From the NCBI GenBank assembly GCA_947259375.1, contig CAMYLZ010000032.1:193501-257500 (forward strand): a stretch of DNA of 64,000 nucleotides, given 5' to 3'. The stretch's first letter is position 1. Each line of letters begins with the position of its first letter. The notes beneath the pieces are model-generated. The model searched no databases and was not told the origin of the DNA. It was given only the letters and a program-made list of their open reading frames with translations. Source of the DNA: an uncultured Parvularculaceae bacterium. Lineage in GTDB: Bacteria; Pseudomonadota; Alphaproteobacteria; Caulobacterales; Parvularculaceae. Below, piece by piece: positions 18,527 to 28,057 of the stretch. The translations under genes and the position numbers were made by a program.

Positions 18527-18558
18527 CTCACTGCTTCATTGTGCCTTCAAACGCGATG

Positions 18559-21174
18559 TCAGTACCGAACGCTCACACGCACGCCAATTGTTCTCGGCCG
18601 AAGCACCGTCACCCGCTCTCGGTCGAAAATGAAATTGTTTGAAGTTTCACCATAGGTATTGCCGAGGTTTTCACCAAACACCTCAGCCGACCAGCGGTCG
18701 GCTGAAACGCCGGCCGCGAGTGCGAATGTCGTGTAGCTATCGACCTTCGCCGCATTGATTTCAATGATGTCGCTGCGGCTCGACCCCGAATAGACAATCT
18801 GCGGCATTATGTGAGCGACATAGTCGCTGCTCAGATCCCACTCATATCGTGCCCTGAGATTACCCTGAAACGACGGCGCGAAAGCCAGTTCAGCCCCGGA
18901 AACAACATCGCCTGTCGGCGTGATGACATCCTTGATCTCGGTATCGAGAATGGAAAACGCGCCCGCAACCGTCAGGCCCGGAACGGCGCTCGGCGCAAGA
19001 ATGAAATCGCCTTCGACGCCATAGATTTCAGCATCCGCAGCATTGTCGGAAAAGAACAAATTCGTAATCGACGGGTCGAAGATCGTTGTCTGAAGACGCT
19101 CGACTTCAACGAAGAACGCGTTGCCGTTGAGTTGCAGCTGATTGTCGAAGAGGTTGGTCTTCCAGCCGATTTCGTAATTGGTGACTTCATCCGTATCGAG
19201 CTCAAACGGCACCGTAAACCCGTTTGGCCCCGGCGCGCCGCCGGGCCGGTTCAACAGGCCGGGCCGGAAGCCTTCGGAATATGTCGCATAAAGCAACACG
19301 CCGTCCGTAGGCGTCCAGCTGATATTCCCTTTATAGATAAAGCCGTCCGTGGACGCCTTGTCCGGGGCCGCCAGCGCGTTGAAGATTTGCGTCGCCTGAG
19401 CCGTGCTTAACAGCGGATCGATAGTCTGGATGTCCGCTATCGACTGGCCTCGCGTGTAGGTGATGTGGCGGCTGGTGTCGCATGTCCCGCGGAAGGTGAA
19501 TTCGCCATCCCCATTATAAAGGTCGCTGATATCCGTGCCAAAGGCGTCTGCATCAGGCTGAAAGCCATTGCAGAATGACGAATTGGCGCCGCCTTCGAAG
19601 TCCACTTCGATGTCGTAATAGCGCGTGCCGAAAGTCAAGGTCAGCGTATCCGGAATGAGGTCGAAATTGACCTCTCCAAAGAAACCAAGCTGCTCGTCAG
19701 TGCGCTTGACGTCATTTCGGAAAATCACACCCGGCGGAAACGGCCCGGCATCCGAAAAGAAACCGGTGGTGAACGGAAAGTTCTGAGAAAACCCGGTCTG
19801 GCCGAAAAGAACCACGTCATCAAAGCCAGTCGTATATGAATAGTCGTTGCGCTCCCTTAGCTCGAGGTCGCTATAAAATGCGCCAATCGTTGCACGGATG
19901 CGATATTCTGACGGCGTGTTGAAACGCAGCTCATGCGTGAAGGTCTGGGTTTCCGTCGTCGAACGAACAAATCCGTCCGGCGCCTGACAGTCGCCGCTGG
20001 GAGCCGCCGCACCGGGATAACTAACCGAACCGTCACAGATATAATAAGGCAGATACTGTCCGACAAACAGATAGTCCGAATAGTCGACCGTTTGATCCGT
20101 GTCACGATCCGTGTAAGCGCCCGTATAGACAGCCTCCAACGCGCCGAGCCGGCCCTCTAGCGTCCAGCTGGTGTTGTTGAAGTCGTCCTCCAACTCATCG
20201 CCGGCATATCGCTGGATTTCGTATTCGCCAAGATCAGGGTCAGTGAAAAAGACGCCCTCGGTTTCAAGACTTTGACGCGCGTGAGCGACCGTCAACGTCC
20301 AGTCATCGTTCAGCGCGTAAAGGCCGCTGATGCGGAAGCCGGCATAAGAAGAATCATTGAAATCATCTTCGACGAACGCAGTGTTGTTCGCCTGCCGGAA
20401 ATTCACGCCGGAAAGATCGGCCGCAGACTGGAAACCCGCACGGTTCGAGGAAACAGGCACGCCATTTGCCCGAACAAACCCTTCCGGGCGAAAGCGCGCC
20501 GATTCCGACGCATCGCGCGCGCCGGGAACATTGTCGATATATCCGCCGCGATCATCGACAAATGCGACGCCCCGCAGAGCAAAATCCTCAGTGACCGGGA
20601 TATTGATAATCCCTTCCACCTTATTGCTCATTTCACCGCCTTTTGTGAAAGAGACGCCGGCATTCGCGATCGCCTCAAACTCGCCGAGCTTTGGTTTGTT
20701 CGTAATCAGACGAATAGTCCCAGCCTGCGAGCTCGCGCCAAACAGGGTTCCTTGCGGGCCAGGCAAAACTTCGATGCGCTCAAGATCGACCGCATAAACA
20801 TCAAGATTGCGGCCCGGTTGCGCCAAAGGTTGTTCATCAAGATAGAATGCGACATTCGGCGCCAGGCCAGCCACGCCCGCAACGGTCAGGTTAGGCGTCG
20901 TTGAAGCAAGCCCGCGAATATAGATCGTATTTTGCCCGGGACCGCTGCCGCCCGCCGTTACGCCCGGCAATTGCTGGAGATAGTCGGTGAAGTTGTCGAC
21001 ATTCAGATCATCAAGTTGTTGTGCGCCGATTGCCTGAACGGCCACGGGAATGTCTTGGGCGTTTTCCGCGCGTTTTGTGGCGGTGACGACGATCTGGTCG
21101 ACTTGTGCATTGGCCGTCGAAACGAGCGCAGCAGAAACGGCGAATACGGAAACGCCGGCTAGATAGTGTTTCAC
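18559..21174 (-). CDS. TonB-dependent outer-membrane receptor
   Basis: 871 residues: signal peptide ending STANA, then a plug domain (IVVTATKRAENAQDIPVAV, then IYIRGLAS, ERIEVLPGPQGTLFGASSQAG). A 22-strand-type beta barrel ends in the aromatic C-terminal residue (VRVSVRY), as expected for BAM-dependent insertion. No STN signalling domain is present. The family imports siderophores, carbohydrates, steroids or other bulky nutrients using TonB energy. The substrate is unknown, though the plug style resembles broad Sphingomonad/Hyphomonad receptors. It is upstream of the sulfotransferase-BCCT pair and divergent from a MarR regulator. Confidence 0.93.
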   Translation of the reverse strand: MKHYLAGVSVFAVSAALVSTANAQVDQIVVTATKRAENAQDIPVAVQAIGAQQLDDLNVDNFTDYLQQLPGVTAGGSGPGQNTIYIRGLASTTPNLTVAGVAGLAPNVAFYLDEQPLAQPGRNLDVYAVDLERIEVLPGPQGTLFGASSQAGTIRLITNKPKLGEFEAIANAGVSFTKGGEMSNKVEGIINIPVTEDFALRGVAFVDDRGGYIDNVPGARDASESARFRPEGFVRANGVPVSSNRAGFQSAADLSGVNFRQANNTAFVEDDFNDSSYAGFRISGLYALNDDWTLTVAHARQSLETEGVFFTDPDLGEYEIQRYAGDELEDDFNNTSWTLEGRLGALEAVYTGAYTDRDTDQTVDYSDYLFVGQYLPYYICDGSVSYPGAAAPSGDCQAPDGFVRSTTETQTFTHELRFNTPSEYRIRATIGAFYSDLELRERNDYSYTTGFDDVVLFGQTGFSQNFPFTTGFFSDAGPFPPGVIFRNDVKRTDEQLGFFGEVNFDLIPDTLTLTFGTRYYDIEVDFEGGANSSFCNGFQPDADAFGTDISDLYNGDGEFTFRGTCDTSRHITYTRGQSIADIQTIDPLLSTAQATQIFNALAAPDKASTDGFIYKGNISWTPTDGVLLYATYSEGFRPGLLNRPGGAPGPNGFTVPFELDTDEVTNYEIGWKTNLFDNQLQLNGNAFFVEVERLQTTIFDPSITNLFFSDNAADAEIYGVEGDFILAPSAVPGLTVAGAFSILDTEIKDVITPTGDVVSGAELAFAPSFQGNLRARYEWDLSSDYVAHIMPQIVYSGSSRSDIIEINAAKVDSYTTFALAAGVSADRWSAEVFGENLGNTYGETSNNFIFDRERVTVLRPRTIGVRVSVRY

Positions 21175-21760
21175 TGGTTTTAACCCCTCATTCGATGTTT
21201 TTCTGGCTGGTGCAACAGCAAAAGCGCGCCGTTATCCGGCGAAGCGAAAACGCGCTGGCGCGTTTCGACGCGGCTGAAGCCAAAGCCATTTGAATTGATA
21301 GCCGCCTTATAAAGGGTAATTAGAAAAACGAAACAGTTTCAAAGTTTTTTGCGGAGAAATTTGGTGGCGCGCCATGTCGCAGTTCTCGTTTATCTGCGAA
21401 ATTACAACCGTTTATCGCCCCTGCGCAGCAATCAAAATGATTTGATATTCAAATAATTTCTTTCGCGATCATCGCCGAAACCACTTCAAACGACGGAATC
21501 AATCGGCTTATCGAGCCCCCGGCCGATAGAACCCTTAGGCTCGACCGCTAAAGCGGAGCCGCAATATAACGAATAGCATCAAACGGGCTGATTGAACATG
21601 GGAGGCAGGCGACATTGAGGTCGCCTTGGCGATAACCATGCCTGGCGATCCAGCAAGTTTTTTAGGAAGGCTATAATTAGGATGCGCTTGAGGTCTGGAT
21701 TTCAAAAATCCTGACGCTATTGAGGAACTGGCTCCTGAAGATTTCACGACGTTGATAAAA
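21175..21760. other. Divergent promoter region between TonB receptor and MarR
   Basis: About 585 bases without a credible gene. It contains AT-rich stretches and the palindrome described at 21324-21350. A minus-strand ORF at 21535-21825 overlaps the MarR start and has no protein-like features. Confidence 0.5.
21324..21350. promoter_or_regulatory. Candidate MarR-type operator
   Basis: Core palindrome GAAAC-A-GTTTC (21330-21340), flanked by A-rich and T-rich outer arms, about 155 bp upstream of the TonB receptor start. MarR dimers bind AT-rich palindromes of this size. The pairing with the divergent MarR gene is inference only. Confidence 0.3.
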
Positions 21761-22252
21761 ATGGAAAACCGATCAGATTCAGCCTTGGTCGCCTTGCGCC
21801 GGATATTGCGCGCAACCGAATTCAATTCTCGTAATATCGCGCGCGCCTCCGGTCTAACGCCCTCTCAAGTATTGGCGTTGCAATTCCTGAATGATCGCGC
21901 CAAGGCGACGCCCACCGAAATCGCCGCTCACGCATCGCTGAAACAGGCAACAATAACCTCCCTGCTCGACCGCCTTGAAGAGCGCAAATTCATCGAACGC
22001 CGCAGGGATACCCGAGACGGCCGGCGCATTCTTGTAACTTTGACGGCCGCGGGCCAGCGCGCGCTCGACGCATCGCCCGATGCCTTGCAACAGCTCTTTC
22101 AAGAACGCTTCAACGGCCTCGCCGACTGGGAGCAGGCCGGAATCATCGCCTCGCTGGAACGGGTTGCATCGCTGCTCGACGCCGAAACCATCGACGCCGG
22201 CCCCGTGCTCGATATCGGCGCGCTGGATGAGCCGCCAAACAAGAACCCATAG
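21761..22252 (+). CDS. MarR family transcriptional regulator
   Basis: 163 residues from ATG 21761 (TTG 21752 would add three). The winged helix is clear: SGLTPSQVLALQFL, TPTEIAAHASLKQATITSLLDRLEERKFIERRRDTRDGRRILVTLT, with the DxRDGR wing. The C-terminal helix forms the dimer. No good RBS is visible. It is divergent from the TonB receptor and is the most likely local regulator of that block. The ligand is unknown. Confidence 0.9.
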   Translation: MENRSDSALVALRRILRATEFNSRNIARASGLTPSQVLALQFLNDRAKATPTEIAAHASLKQATITSLLDRLEERKFIERRRDTRDGRRILVTLTAAGQRALDASPDALQQLFQERFNGLADWEQAGIIASLERVASLLDAETIDAGPVLDIGALDEPPNKNP

Positions 22253-22330
22253 CGCCGCTTGTCAGGGCTTTGTTGAACTAACTAACGAACCCACTGAACA
22301 CAGCCCAACTCCGGTTAAGCTACTTACACT

Positions 22331-22379
22331 TGGCCTGAGCCCCTTGGGTCCTTCACCGGTTAAGTGAGTCTTGCTGCTG
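22331..22379 (+). repeat. Relic of an IS3-family left end
   Basis: 49 bases that match the left end of the complete IS at 33859-33907 in 46 positions and the same orientation, starting TGGCCTGAGCCCC against TGACCTGAGCCCC. No transposase sequence follows it, so it is a decapitated IS end. It marks the left edge of the accessory stretch. Confidence 0.85.
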
Positions 22380-22458
22380 CACACACAACACTCTTCAATT
22401 TGGCAAACACGCCGGAGGGAAAGCCTTCGCGCAACATTTCCATTGCTTTGCGAAAGCG

Positions 22459-23430
22459 CTAAATTAAATACTCCAAAGCGTCTGGCATGAATTGATCCGC
22501 GTGCTCAAAAACGAGAGGCCCTCGATCACTGACTCTTATCATTTCCGGCGCATTACGAATCGTCGCATGTACTGATTTCATCGCTTCGTGGCCCATTATT
22601 TTACAATCACTCGCAATAATCGCTGATTTACCAGTCCACTCTTCACTCAAGAACTGCTTCGCGCGCAGCGTCACCGCAGTTGTCCTATGCTCTGCGGAGA
22701 GCGGGACCAGATTCGGAAATGCTCGAATGCCAGCTTTGTAGCGGCTATCCGGAAATGGCGCGTCATACGCGCGAGCCACGCCCCCCCTAACCACATTGTT
22801 TTCGGCTCTCAAAACAGGGCTAACTGCAGGATCCACCTGCGCGTTATGCATCGAACGCCACACGTGGAACCCCGGCCACGGCTCGTTTCCAGGTGTATGG
22901 ATCAAAGCATTACCAAGCAGAAGTCCAGCAATTCTGTCTTCCATGTCCATCGGTAGTGTAGCCGAGATCCAACCACCCCATCCAAACCCCACCAAACAAA
23001 GCTCGCCGAGGCCCAATTCCTCAATCAACCGAATAATTGACGTACGATGAAATTCAAAACTGTATAGATCCACGCAGGACGGCTTGTCTGACCTACCAAA
23101 CCCAAATAGGTCCGGTATTATTATCCGATACCCATATCCAGCCAAATGCCGAACCGCCTTTCGAAAAGCGAACCCCCAAGTACGCTGACCATGGATGCAC
23201 AGTGCTGTCCGCTTTGCATTAGCGTCTGCAATGTCTACAAAGTGCATCTGCATACCCGAATAACCGGCTAGGCCAGTCACATAGCGGGGTTCATACGGCC
23301 AATCACACACACCCTCAAAGCACTTATCCGGCGTCCTCATTACAGTAGGGCACACCGCCTCGCTCCCTTGACCCAGAATTTCAAAGTTCCGTGTCTCACG
23401 CTCCGACTGCATTTCCCTGCCTGATTCCAT
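22459..23430 (-). CDS. Haloalkane dehalogenase-like alpha/beta hydrolase lacking the nucleophile
   Basis: 323 residues. The N-terminal half follows the haloalkane dehalogenase pattern closely: RTPDKCF, YVTGLAGYSGMQMHFVD, the oxyanion-side HGQRTW and IPDLFGFGRSDKP. The nucleophile elbow, normally CQDWGG, reads GFGWGG, so Gly150 stands where the catalytic Asp belongs (codon GGA). The Trp after it and a C-terminal His (FEHADQF) remain. It is probably not a working dehalogenase; a binding or altered function is possible, or decay. ATG 23430 has GAGGGA six bases upstream; a longer GTG start exists at 23469. It is the last gene of the leftward P460/HemA block. Confidence 0.75.
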   Translation of the reverse strand: MESGREMQSERETRNFEILGQGSEAVCPTVMRTPDKCFEGVCDWPYEPRYVTGLAGYSGMQMHFVDIADANAKRTALCIHGQRTWGFAFRKAVRHLAGYGYRIIIPDLFGFGRSDKPSCVDLYSFEFHRTSIIRLIEELGLGELCLVGFGWGGWISATLPMDMEDRIAGLLLGNALIHTPGNEPWPGFHVWRSMHNAQVDPAVSPVLRAENNVVRGGVARAYDAPFPDSRYKAGIRAFPNLVPLSAEHRTTAVTLRAKQFLSEEWTGKSAIIASDCKIMGHEAMKSVHATIRNAPEMIRVSDRGPLVFEHADQFMPDALEYLI

Positions 23431-23701
23431 CCGCAATCCCTCTAATAACGCCTCTCTCGACACCCGCACATTGTGCCATACCCACCTCGAACGTCACCAT
23501 ACGGACGCCTACAAATACTTGCCTTGAGATCCAAAAACCCATTTGCTTTCACCAAACGAACCAATCAATCGAAAAACCTGCGACTCTAAATCAACGCACC
23601 TCCGCCAATATATTACCATATCCAGGACCAACAAACGTCAACCGCACCCGCCCGTTTGGTATAACGAGGGCACGGAACTCCGATTGGCGCCACACAATTG
23701 G

Positions 23702-24322
23702 TTAGGTGTTTATCTGTCTGCGTGTCATTCGAATCCACGTTTCCGCCACCAGCGCATGAACAATAAACGCAACTGTAAATGACCCTATCGAATACAATGC
23801 TGTAATTTCCGCTGAAGATACTTTATTGATGATAAGTAACGGAATAAATATTAGTCGCATCGTGACGATGGCGGATCCCAAGGCGTAAGCCCGGATCATC
23901 CATTCTCTATGTTCAGCGAAACGCTTAGCTCGCGCATGAACGAAACCGGTAATAACTGATAATAAAAAAAACACTCCAAAAAAACCCATAACCACTTGTT
24001 CCGGAAACCCTGAAAATGGAATTACCAATCCCATAAACAGAGCGGATCCGCCGATAATTACCGCCGCCGAAAGCAGAGCCCTGCCCGCCCATCGGTGATA
24101 ACGCGGCCACCTTTTTCGTATGAATGGAGCAAACTGAAAAACTCCAAACACGAGGTATGCCGCTCCCAATACCACATGCAAATTTACAATTGTCGGAAAC
24201 CGTAAAAATCCCTCATTGTACGGCGGCCTTAAATAGTGAAAAACCGCCGACCCAACCCCAAGTATTGCAAATGCAATGAGCAGAAGACTGAATATTACCA
24301 CCGAGAGCGCCCTAAACAACAT
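23702..24322 (-). CDS. DUF2306-like integral membrane protein
   Basis: 206 residues with about six or seven membrane helices. Features of the DUF2306 family are visible: an early HVVLGAAYLVFGVFQF helix, then RYHRWAGRALL, and a later helix followed by HREWMIRAYAL. Conserved His residues at helix ends could bind haem or metal, but the family function is not established. The RBS AGGGAAAT lies before ATG 24322. It shares direction with the P460 genes. Confidence 0.75.
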   Translation of the reverse strand: MLFRALSVVIFSLLLIAFAILGVGSAVFHYLRPPYNEGFLRFPTIVNLHVVLGAAYLVFGVFQFAPFIRKRWPRYHRWAGRALLSAAVIIGGSALFMGLVIPFSGFPEQVVMGFFGVFFLLSVITGFVHARAKRFAEHREWMIRAYALGSAIVTMRLIFIPLLIINKVSSAEITALYSIGSFTVAFIVHALVAETWIRMTRRQINT

Positions 24323-25262
24323 TTTCCATTTCCCTTCTATAAATTGACGGCGCCATGCCTAATCAATTTTACATCTAGGCTTCGACAACCCGGATCCCTG
24401 CGCAAATTCCGGCGTACTAGTCGTACCCCAACCAAACCATACTTAATAGCTCGATCGAACTTACTCTGCCCCAGAAAATCATATTGGTTAAAAACGGTTC
24501 TTCAGCACAGACGCACGCTATCAACATCTTTCATTGAAACCACAGACGTCCCTACCCCGACTTCTCAACACCCGTGGCAATCACCAGATCGATTACTTGC
24601 AATAAAGGCCAAAACGCATTCCGGGATAGCGATGTTCCTCAGACGAGGGTCACCGAATCGCCGCCAAACTAAGGTCCACCCTGCTAAATTCATCAGCATT
24701 GGAAGCGCACCCCCAAGAGATGCAACATTGAAGACGGATTTAATGTGGAACACCATTAGACCGGCGCCATGCCCCTCAAAGCCCCTCGGCATAGATGGCC
24801 AACATCGGCACACCCGGCCATATTCCCGCAAAAACCAGTGGACATGTCCAGGCGTAAACTGATCAAAGCTGCTATTCCACGACTGGCACGGAGCCACTTA
24901 ATTTCTTCTTTGGCCGTGTCCGGAGGAATGATTAAGAAGCACCACCCAGAGGAAGACCGCAGGACAACTTTTTTTAGGCAACACTTTATCAACCATCAAA
25001 TGAAAGTGAAAATCACCAAAAAGTAATCGCGGCCTCTGAAGGAACAACAATGCCGCCCCTGATTTAGTCACCCTAATGTCACCTGTCCGGTGGGTCCTAG
25101 CGAGCGCCATTCAACGTTTTCAGCAGTTGGTCCGTGTATTCGGCGGCAACTCAGCCGAACAAACCCCGCAACTCATTGGCCCAATTGAATACCATCATAG
25201 CGCTAAAACCACCTACCTTTAGCCGAAAGCATTCATTCGTTGCCGGGTTGGCCTACCCAATA
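24323..25262. other. Gene-poor stretch with an unassigned ORF
   Basis: About 940 bases lie between the DUF2306 gene and the first P460 gene. The longest minus-strand ORF here (24565-24897, 110 codons) contains FTPGHVHWF and a hydrophobic run ending LVWRRFGD, and finishes DCHGC. I do not recognise it. Its neighbours in other frames are broken by stops, so this may be a decayed membrane-protein gene. No RNA gene was seen. Confidence 0.4.
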
Positions 25263-25787
25263 TCAATCACGGTATTCGCTGAATACATAATCAGCACCCT
25301 CTCGCGTCTTATGGCATCCATGGCAAGATGCATTAGGGTCGCTAATCAACCGTACCCGGCTATCTCCTTGAAACGTTTCATATCCCCACCCTCCGGTATC
25401 AAACCACAAACTGGCGTCTTTCTGCATCACGTCCAACCTAATACGATGCCCCTCGACTGTTGCCGTTGCCTGTTCGTCTGTGCTGGTTTCGAGCAAATCG
25501 AAAACCAGCACAGAGCCGTCCGGGTAATCCGTTCCAGCCTTCATCGCCCTCAGAGCGGTCTCGTTTGCGTAGACGTGATGGAGGCCGCCAAAAGTCTCAG
25601 CGAAAGGGTGGTCTGGCAACAATATCATAGACTTGACATGCGTCCAATCCCGATAACCCTCCGGATATTCCACCTCCTGCTCCTTAGACGTCTCAGCCAG
25701 GGATTCACTTGCTGTGAAGCTGATTATTCCCGTACTGATCACTACTGGCACAACAATAAACGCCAAATAGGCATTCGTTATATTCAT
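25263..25787 (-). CDS. Cytochrome P460 family protein (first copy)
   Basis: 174 residues. An N-terminal signal/anchor (YLAFIVVPVVISTGIISF) is followed by a P460-like domain: YRDWTHVKSMIL, HHVYANETAL, FPDG-type YPDGSVLVFDLLE, and a terminal c-type haem site CHGCH (residues 155-159). P460 cytochromes carry a haem crosslinked to a Lys and oxidise hydroxylamine or nitric oxide species; whether this member does so is unknown. GGAGG lies eight bases before the ATG. It is one of three P460 genes in tandem, located in the periplasm by its signal. Confidence 0.85.
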   Translation of the reverse strand: MNITNAYLAFIVVPVVISTGIISFTASESLAETSKEQEVEYPEGYRDWTHVKSMILLPDHPFAETFGGLHHVYANETALRAMKAGTDYPDGSVLVFDLLETSTDEQATATVEGHRIRLDVMQKDASLWFDTGGWGYETFQGDSRVRLISDPNASCHGCHKTREGADYVFSEYRD

Positions 25788-26199
25788 AACAATTTCCTCC
25801 AGATAACCTCATGTCGAGCATCGAGCGAACATCCATCCCACTCCGTACAGGATCTTTTCGCACCACAATTGAGATGATCGCTCCATAAACTTACGTGGAT
25901 CCCATACCTTTGATTGCACGCCAGGGATGATTATGGGAAGGTGCGACGCGGGGCGGTAGTCAGGGGCTATGCGCGCGCGCCCTCCCGCACGGATTCGCCG
26001 ATACACATTCCAACTTCTGCAAGTCGAAAGCGCATCTACCTCATCCGTGAACCGGAATTGAATGTTAAATTGTTGGTTTTCTTTACGTCTCACTTGATCA
26101 TCAGAAGACGTTATAGAGGAATTCCAAATTTTGCCTAACCGCCTCACCATCTCAGAGATGCCTACTCAACGACCGCTTTCAGTTCCACACCAGCCACAA
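25788..26199. other. Intergenic region between P460 genes
   Basis: About 410 bases. A minus-strand ORF (25809-26150) ends just before the P460 gene RBS, but it has no recognisable domain and an atypical composition. I could not identify a gene, RNA or hairpin here. Confidence 0.4.
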
Positions 26200-27174
26200 T
26201 TACTCTGAAGGCAATGATTGAATATACTGTATTATAAGTTTCCTTTGCTTCGCATCCTGCACACCGGCCGGAAACAATGGAACCATTTTATTGTTTGGGA
26301 TGAATCCTTTGATGTCGAGAAGATAAGCATCTAGCGATTCCGGCGTCCAAACCACATCCGCTGACTTCATCGCATCGGAGTACCGGTACCCCTCCAGAGA
26401 ACCCGCCCTCCTGCCAATCAAGCCCGCCAATGAAGGACCAAGCCCTTTGCCGCCTACTTTATCGGAATGGCAAGAAGCACACCTCGAGCTAAAAGCCGCC
26501 TTTGACGCTGCTAAATCGATTTCGGTCGCATCCGTTGACCCGCCCATCGAGGCCGCTTCAGGATCGGAGCCGCGCCCGTCAACTTCGCCAGAGCTCATCG
26601 CCACCTCATAAGCTCCTGCTTTGGAGCCAAGAACAGCTGAATATCCGTACGTATACATCCAATCTCTATTTTTGACAGGAACGTGGCACCCAAGACAATC
26701 GCTTTTGTAGTCCTTAGCGATTTGTTTGGATGGATCGGCAGCGGCAAACAAAGCCCAGCCCCAACCATCACCCCACAATGGATTATTCGGGAACCGACCA
26801 ACAGTGTCTTTAATAGAAACGAACCAGACAGCAGGCTCCGCCGCCCAATGCACGCTACCCGTGGTTAGCTGGCCATTTGTTGAGCCGCGCACCTCTTTAA
26901 TCAGTACGGCGCCGTCTGGAAACACTCCATTCTGACGAAAATGCGCCACAACATCATGTGTAGTGTACACATTGTGAAACCCATTATCGTCGCCATCCTC
27001 GTTAACAACGGCCCAACCGCCGATATGAACCCACTCCGGACTTGTCAAAAAATCAGTTGGCCGGCTGATGTTACCCTGACCATCAACAAAGGGCGAAAAA
27101 TCCGGTCGCTGTGCACTCGCGGCGTTCATTGACAACGTAACGAAGGCGAGTACGAGAGATATTTGATATTTCAC
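26200..27174 (-). CDS. Cytochrome P460-cytochrome c fusion
   Basis: 324 residues from GTG 27174 (TTG 27189 is an alternative): signal peptide ending ASAQ, then a P460 domain (WVHIGGWAVVNEDG, FHNVYTTHDVV, FPDGAVLIKEVR) with haem motif CLGCH at residues 160-164. A class I cytochrome c domain follows, with CASCH at 232-236, GKGLGPSLAGLIGR and a candidate axial Met in NNKMVPLF (about residue 297). The fusion implies electron transfer from the P460 site to a covalently attached c-haem, then to the respiratory chain. It is the middle one of three P460 genes. Confidence 0.88.
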   Translation of the reverse strand: MKYQISLVLAFVTLSMNAASAQRPDFSPFVDGQGNISRPTDFLTSPEWVHIGGWAVVNEDGDDNGFHNVYTTHDVVAHFRQNGVFPDGAVLIKEVRGSTNGQLTTGSVHWAAEPAVWFVSIKDTVGRFPNNPLWGDGWGWALFAAADPSKQIAKDYKSDCLGCHVPVKNRDWMYTYGYSAVLGSKAGAYEVAMSSGEVDGRGSDPEAASMGGSTDATEIDLAASKAAFSSRCASCHSDKVGGKGLGPSLAGLIGRRAGSLEGYRYSDAMKSADVVWTPESLDAYLLDIKGFIPNNKMVPLFPAGVQDAKQRKLIIQYIQSLPSE

Positions 27175-27308
27175 AAACGTACCAATCAATTGAGCGTTTA
27201 ATAGAAATTACTTTCCTGGAACCTCACGGTCTGGGAACAAACTCCACAAAACCGTAGGGCCTTTAATGCCCGGGCAACCCAGTTAGCTCCAAGAAAGTGC
27301 GCGAATGC

Positions 27309-27911
27309 CTACTCCTGCACGGCTCGAACTACGGGATAGAATTGCGTAAACACGAAATCCGTCTCCGCACCAACCTCATGGCATACATTGCAAGCCTCGG
27401 TTGGCGAAGCTTCGGCCGTTTGGTTGTAAGGTTCCGGCTGGTGACCGAACGTAAAGTAAGCCCAGCCTCCAGGCTCGCCACTAAACCGCTTGTTGTCTTT
27501 CACAGTAAGCTCGAGCCCATTAAATTCCCCTTGAAAGTAACCGCGACCACTAACTTCCTGGGAAGACCCGTCCGGCGCATTATTGTTCGGACGAACCGAT
27601 ACCAATTCCTTGGCAATTTGCGTTCCCTCAGCCCACTCGCCAGTCTTTACGAAATGCTTGTAAGCGCTTGGCTCAATATAGACATTGTGAAATTCCGGAA
27701 ATGGCGCTTCACCGCCATTCAGCGCATTCGGCGTCAGTGGGGTTCCAATAAAGATCCACTCGCGCCAATTCTCTGGAATCTCTACAGCACCGGACGATGT
27801 GAATTTGGCCTCGACAATCTCGGCGCTTTCTGCGTTCGCCGCCCCTGAACACGCCGACAAAAGCGAGGCTGCCATGACGCCCGCAATTGAGTAACCGAAG
27901 TATTTTTTCAT
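27309..27911 (-). CDS. Cytochrome P460 family lipoprotein (third copy)
   Basis: 200 residues. A lipobox LSAC ends the signal, predicting a periplasm-facing lipoprotein. The P460-like domain has WREWIFIGTPLTPN, FHNVYIEPSAY, a GEWAEGTQIAKEL segment and the haem motif CNVCH at 174-178. AGGAG lies upstream of the ATG. Compared with the first copy it carries a longer insert before the haem site. Membrane tethering suggests it works close to the inner or outer membrane with the other two P460 proteins. Confidence 0.85.
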   Translation of the reverse strand: MKKYFGYSIAGVMAASLLSACSGAANAESAEIVEAKFTSSGAVEIPENWREWIFIGTPLTPNALNGGEAPFPEFHNVYIEPSAYKHFVKTGEWAEGTQIAKELVSVRPNNNAPDGSSQEVSGRGYFQGEFNGLELTVKDNKRFSGEPGGWAYFTFGHQPEPYNQTAEASPTEACNVCHEVGAETDFVFTQFYPVVRAVQE

Positions 27912-28057
27912 TGCCTAACTGACTCCTGCTCCAACGCAGCCGATCCTCGCTGCCATGGTTAGTGGACCACGACCACACGTCCGGCCGCCAATAAAAGTTG
28001 GGCATAATACACAAAACCAAAAGTAATAGCCTCGACCGCGCTGGCTTCATGCCGCGG

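Noticed and set aside
25134-25877. 247-codon plus-strand ORF
   Set aside because: Antisense to the first P460 gene, whose haem motif and RBS are convincing.
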